41,358 nucleotides of DNA from Candidatus Daviesbacteria bacterium RIFCSPHIGHO2_02_FULL_39_12 (GTDB taxonomy: Bacteria; Patescibacteriota; Microgenomatia; Daviesbacterales; UBA10151). The position numbers and the translations under genes are program-made. Each line of letters opens with the position of its first letter. Within the stretch, counting starts at the first letter, position 1. Below are positions 38,646 through 41,358 of the stretch, piece after piece. Under the pieces are notes generated by a model. It did not search any database. It was not told the DNA's origin and worked only from the letters and a program-made list of their open reading frames with translations. The stretch covers positions 1 to 41,358 of the forward strand of contig MFCX01000032.1 in the NCBI GenBank assembly GCA_001777055.1, given 5' to 3'.

Positions 38646-39247
38646 TTGGCTTGGCTTGTAAAATCAATATCTCCAACAGAGATTATTTGATCCCGATTGT
38701 CTGTCAACAGAAATATTAAATTATTATTGTCATAAGTGGTGATTAATTCTTTTGGTACTTTGGTGATTTCCTCACCCTGTTTATACTGATGTTTTATATC
38801 AGGATTGCCTTTAATAAAGTAAAAGGCTTTAAGATTTTTGTCTTTATTAACCAACTCTATCTGAAGGAAAGTTTCATTGTTTGGTTTGGCTGCCACAGAT
38901 CTGGTCCGCAATATTATCTCTCCATCAAAAACAGCATAAATTGGAGTGTTTGCTTCAAGTTTTGCTCCCAGGCCCCAAAAAGCTTTATCCTTAATAACCG
39001 GTTTTGCGCCGGAGCAAAATACAGCTGAAGACGGACAGGGTAACTGGATTTTCGGCTTAACCGAAGGTAAGACAGAAGGTTGAGTAGTTGGTGGTTGTTT
39101 AGGCAATATTGGTGGGCGGATAAGCGCGTAAATGATTATGAATACAGGGCTGACCGCCAGCAGGATAATAAATAACTTTTTTATTACAGGCGGTATTTTT
39201 CTTTGGGATTGAATCACGAGTACCTCCGGCTGCGGGTCATCGGCCAT
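38642..39247 (-). CDS. Membrane-anchored protein with a degenerate LytM/M23-like domain
   Basis: This 201-residue protein has a cytoplasmic N-terminus and one membrane helix (KLFIILLAVSPVFIIIYALI, about 24-43), followed by a Pro-rich stalk (PPILPKQPPTTQPSVLPSVKP). The C-terminal domain (GLGAKLEANTPIYAVFDGEIILRTRSV...FLQIELVNKDKNLKAFYFIKG...QYKQGEEITKVP) has the beta order of M23/LytM or biotinyl-like barrels but lacks the zinc ligands. It may be structural. It is in an operon with the surface protein gene, overlapping by 4 nt, so it may help anchor or present it. Confidence 0.7.
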   Translation of the reverse strand: MADDPQPEVLVIQSQRKIPPVIKKLFIILLAVSPVFIIIYALIRPPILPKQPPTTQPSVLPSVKPKIQLPCPSSAVFCSGAKPVIKDKAFWGLGAKLEANTPIYAVFDGEIILRTRSVAAKPNNETFLQIELVNKDKNLKAFYFIKGNPDIKHQYKQGEEITKVPKELITTYDNNNLIFLLTDNRDQIISVGDIDFTSQAK

Positions 39248-39305
39248 GTCAGCTTACATTGTAGAAGGATTTGCTCTAAAATGTCAAACAACAATTCAGC
39301 GCTTT

Positions 39306-40517
39306 TTATGGCCGATGTGAAGAATAATATTTAAGATTAACATCAACAAAATTTATAACGGTTACATATATGTTACCCAACTGATCTCGATGTTTTTCAG
39401 CCCATATTTTCGTCCACAGAACCTTATCTATACCGGGTTTATTATCAAGTTTATCTTCTCCCACAAGTATTTCCCCTCCCTCTCTCGCCTCAGACTTTTT
39501 TAAAGTATGGATAATGCGCGCCTCAGCTAAGAATGGTTGGATGATTTCGCCTAGACTTCGTTTATATGGGAATTGAGCTTCGTTGAATTGTACAATACCT
39601 CTTTTTGGATCATAAGTGGAAAAGTATCCTTTCGGTCCAAAGTACAAATTAGATATACCCTTTAAACCATATTCATCACTAGTTAATAGGGGAATCATTT
39701 CCGGATCCATAAGGTTTATCAGTCTGATTGCCTCTTCAGTAGTGGCAATATTACCCAAATTAAAACTCAAGCCGGATTTCCCTCCTGTTAATAAAAATAA
39801 TCTTGGTTCATTTTTAGGACCAGGGAGAATTCTAAAAGTTTTAAAAACTCTTTGGTCTGGATTTTTCTCAAAGGTTTCTACTTCATCAGGATTTAATGGG
39901 GTAAAAAAATCCGGCGCATTATTTAATCCTTCATCACTTAATAATTCCCTTAAATTTTTAACCACTTTTTGATGAGGCGTTAATTCTGTAATAGATTTTT
40001 CAGGGAAGGTTTGGCTGACTATTGCTGGTTCATCCGGATTAGTTGCAATTTCACCCAATACATCGGGATTTTCAGCAAGTATGTCTGCCGCTTTTGCCTC
40101 TGCCTCGCTGGCATCTGCCTGTACTCCTGCCACTTCTGTTTCTTTCTCATCTTCTTCAGTTTCTTCATCTTCTGCAGTAGATATAGTGGTAAGCCCTGAT
40201 TCCTGAGCATGAGCAATAGCAGAGGAATTATCAAGCAGCCTTTCCTGTACCATCGGGGTTATCGCATAACCAACTGCTGTAAGACCTGCTGTTGCTCCTG
40301 ATTGTGCTGCTAAAGAAAGGGAAAACCGTTCTCTGCCGCTTACTCCATGAAGAAAAGTATCTATATTATAAATGAATTCACTGAATCTGCCTTTTGTAAA
40401 GTGGTCGAGTGTTCCGAGGATGTTTTTTTTACCCTCTTGACAGGGAATCCCGTCTGGTGTATCGTTAATATCACGACTTGGAAGTTCATATCTTCCAAGC
40501 CTATTTTCGTAAGACAT
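39306..40517 (-). CDS. Hypothetical protein with acidic middle region
   Basis: This 403-residue protein is not recognised. A weakly hydrophobic stretch at about residues 65-90 (FSLSLAAQSGATAGLTAVGYAITPMV) could touch or cross a membrane. Residues ~112-160 are strongly acidic and low-complexity (DEETEEDEKETEVAGVQADASEAEAKAAD). The C-terminal 240 residues look globular (VFKTFRILPGPKNEPRLFLLTGGKSGLSFNLGNIATTEEAIRLIN...GISNLYFGPKGYFSTYDPKRGIVQFNE). It starts directly against a 16-bp palindrome and is divergent from the methyltransferase gene. Confidence 0.7.
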   Translation of the reverse strand: MSYENRLGRYELPSRDINDTPDGIPCQEGKKNILGTLDHFTKGRFSEFIYNIDTFLHGVSGRERFSLSLAAQSGATAGLTAVGYAITPMVQERLLDNSSAIAHAQESGLTTISTAEDEETEEDEKETEVAGVQADASEAEAKAADILAENPDVLGEIATNPDEPAIVSQTFPEKSITELTPHQKVVKNLRELLSDEGLNNAPDFFTPLNPDEVETFEKNPDQRVFKTFRILPGPKNEPRLFLLTGGKSGLSFNLGNIATTEEAIRLINLMDPEMIPLLTSDEYGLKGISNLYFGPKGYFSTYDPKRGIVQFNEAQFPYKRSLGEIIQPFLAEARIIHTLKKSEAREGGEILVGEDKLDNKPGIDKVLWTKIWAEKHRDQLGNIYVTVINFVDVNLKYYSSHRP

Positions 40518-40532
40518 ATATAGGCCTATATA
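40517..40532. promoter_or_regulatory. 16-bp perfect palindrome TATATAGGCCTATATA
   Basis: It overlaps the first base of the minus-strand start codon and supplies TATATA-like -10 boxes on both strands. It lies in a 102-bp divergent promoter region. It could be a shared operator or simply paired -10 elements. Confidence 0.5.
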
Positions 40533-40558
40533 ATTGTAGTTATTATATCCTAAATCTT

Positions 40559-40583
40559 CACCTCTTGCAAGTGGAGGTTTTTT
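40559..40583 (+). terminator. Hairpin with T-run in the divergent spacer
   Basis: The arms ACCTCT/GGAGGT surround TGCAAGT, followed by TTTTTT at 40578-40583. It has terminator shape on the plus strand, but it lies upstream of the methyltransferase gene between two divergent genes. It may act as an attenuator or insulator for that gene. Confidence 0.4.
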
Positions 40584-40619
40584 GTGGTTAAATATGGTTA
40601 AGTTTATTATAAACTATAT

Positions 40620-41358
40620 ATGGCCGAAAGTATTTATAGTGATAAAATTCAAACTCTTGAAAAAGTTTTTGGTGAGCAACAAATAGATCAAGGGGGGCAT
40701 TGGAAAAAACAGCCTCTTCCTCCAAATATTCACTGGTTTGCTAGGGCATTAGAAAATCGATTTGGTCCTAGACCACGGATTATAGATACTGGGTCTGGTA
40801 CAGGGGAGCATACCCTTCAGCTCGCAGCAGATCATGGTTTTAGGGCAACCGGACTTGAAATTACTTCAACCGGCGTCAGATCGGCTCGATTACTAGCTTA
40901 TCGAGAAAGACTTATAGGAAATGGAGTAGAATTTGTACAGGGAAATATGCTTGCACAACCATTCCGAAAAGGAACATTTGAAGGTTTCCATACCTTTTGC
41001 GCACTATGTCATTTACATCGTAAGGATTGGCCAAAGTACTTCCAGCAGATGGTTGAGATTACAGTGCCAGGCGCTTTGGGGGTCACGACAGAGTTTTGCG
41101 GAGAGGATGATGAATTTTACGGTGTTCCAATAAGAGAAGCAAATATTGGTTGGTTAGAATTTAGAAACGGATTTGTTAATTTGGAAACCAGGAAAGGCGA
41201 AGAACTTAGCAGACTTCATAATTATCCTAATAAATACGAAACTTTTAACTGGTGGTTTGGTACGGTAGAAGATCTTGAACAAGCTTCAAGAAGCTATTTT
41301 CGGGTTGTTGATGCATACCATTGGGATCATCCTGAGCCGAAACCCGGGCAGGCTGGCA
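40620..41358 (+). CDS. SAM-dependent methyltransferase, N-terminal part (runs off the window)
   Basis: The frame is open from the ATG at 40620 to the end (about 246 residues). It has a class I methyltransferase SAM site IIDTGSGTGEHTLQLA (about 58-73), then ATGLEITSTGVRSARLLA (motif II acidic residue), VEFVQGNMLAQPF (motif III) and GFHTFCALCHLHRKDW. The substrate is unknown; the plain Rossmann layout resembles small-molecule or rRNA-modifying methyltransferases. TTATAAACT just before the ATG acts as a -10 for a leaderless start. Confidence 0.85.
   Translation, partial: MAESIYSDKIQTLEKVFGEQQIDQGGHWKKQPLPPNIHWFARALENRFGPRPRIIDTGSGTGEHTLQLAADHGFRATGLEITSTGVRSARLLAYRERLIGNGVEFVQGNMLAQPFRKGTFEGFHTFCALCHLHRKDWPKYFQQMVEITVPGALGVTTEFCGEDDEFYGVPIREANIGWLEFRNGFVNLETRKGEELSRLHNYPNKYETFNWWFGTVEDLEQASRSYFRVVDAYHWDHPEPKPGQAG

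Noticed and set aside
1..41358. Reassigned stop codon (TGA as glycine, as in some CPR lineages)
   Set aside because: TGA ends rpsR and the radical SAM gene at the expected family lengths, so the standard bacterial code applies.

Overview
This window looks like a chromosomal contig from a Candidate Phyla Radiation bacterium (Patescibacteria), most likely of the Microgenomates type. The evidence is low GC, very short spacers, and a minimal housekeeping set mixed with secreted proteins that resemble nothing outside the group. Many start codons lie only about 6-12 nt after a TATAAT-like -10 box, which implies leaderless mRNAs. Short GC-rich palindromic repeats are scattered between genes and inside them. 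TGA is used as a stop (S18, the radical SAM enzyme), so the code is standard and not the Gracilibacteria variant. The lineage call rests on recalled gene content, not on a database search.

Layout. 1-2.4 kb: end of ruvB, an unknown gene, and the GTPase ychF. 2.4-4.9 kb: a Fic AMP-transferase gene behind five 10-bp tandem repeats, then a DDE insertion sequence. 5-10.4 kb: rpsF-ssb-rpsR, two unknown conserved genes, and two envelope proteases (CtpA and HtrA types) in one plus-strand run. 10.4-15 kb: a minus-strand run with prmC, prfA, rpmE, a DMT transporter and hisS. 15-20.5 kb: small unknown genes, a sugar-phosphate nucleotidyltransferase, two secreted or anchored proteins, an MBL-fold hydrolase and dnaB. 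20.6-23.4 kb: a decay zone in which five consecutive genes are frameshifted, deleted or truncated, ending at tRNA-Leu(CAA). 23.6-27.8 kb: M1 aminopeptidase, elongation factor P and galU.

27.8-30.1 kb is the most striking part, a compact apparent RiPP (ribosomally made, modified peptide) operon. A radical SAM enzyme with a C-terminal PqqD-like recognition domain overlaps a gluzincin (HExxH) protease. This is followed, behind the strongest Shine-Dalgarno in the window, by a 92-residue precursor whose C-terminal core is built from C-[FVY]-G-[KR]-P-P-x-P octapeptides. The operon starts from a consensus sigma70-type promoter whose predicted transcription start falls on the ATG.

30.2-32.4 kb holds an Lgt-like transferase, a DksA/TraR zinc-finger protein and two small membrane proteins. 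32.4-36.2 kb is a defence and toxin-antitoxin island: an AAA+ ATPase (DUF4143 type), a HigB/HigA-like pair and an AbiE-like pair. Each is bracketed by whole or partial copies of one ~90-bp sequence, the 3' end of the large CARDB-domain surface protein gene that follows. This suggests that modules are swapped by recombination at a repeated gene tail. 36.1-40.5 kb encodes that surface protein, an anchored protein and an unknown protein on the minus strand. A partial SAM-dependent methyltransferase gene runs off the end.
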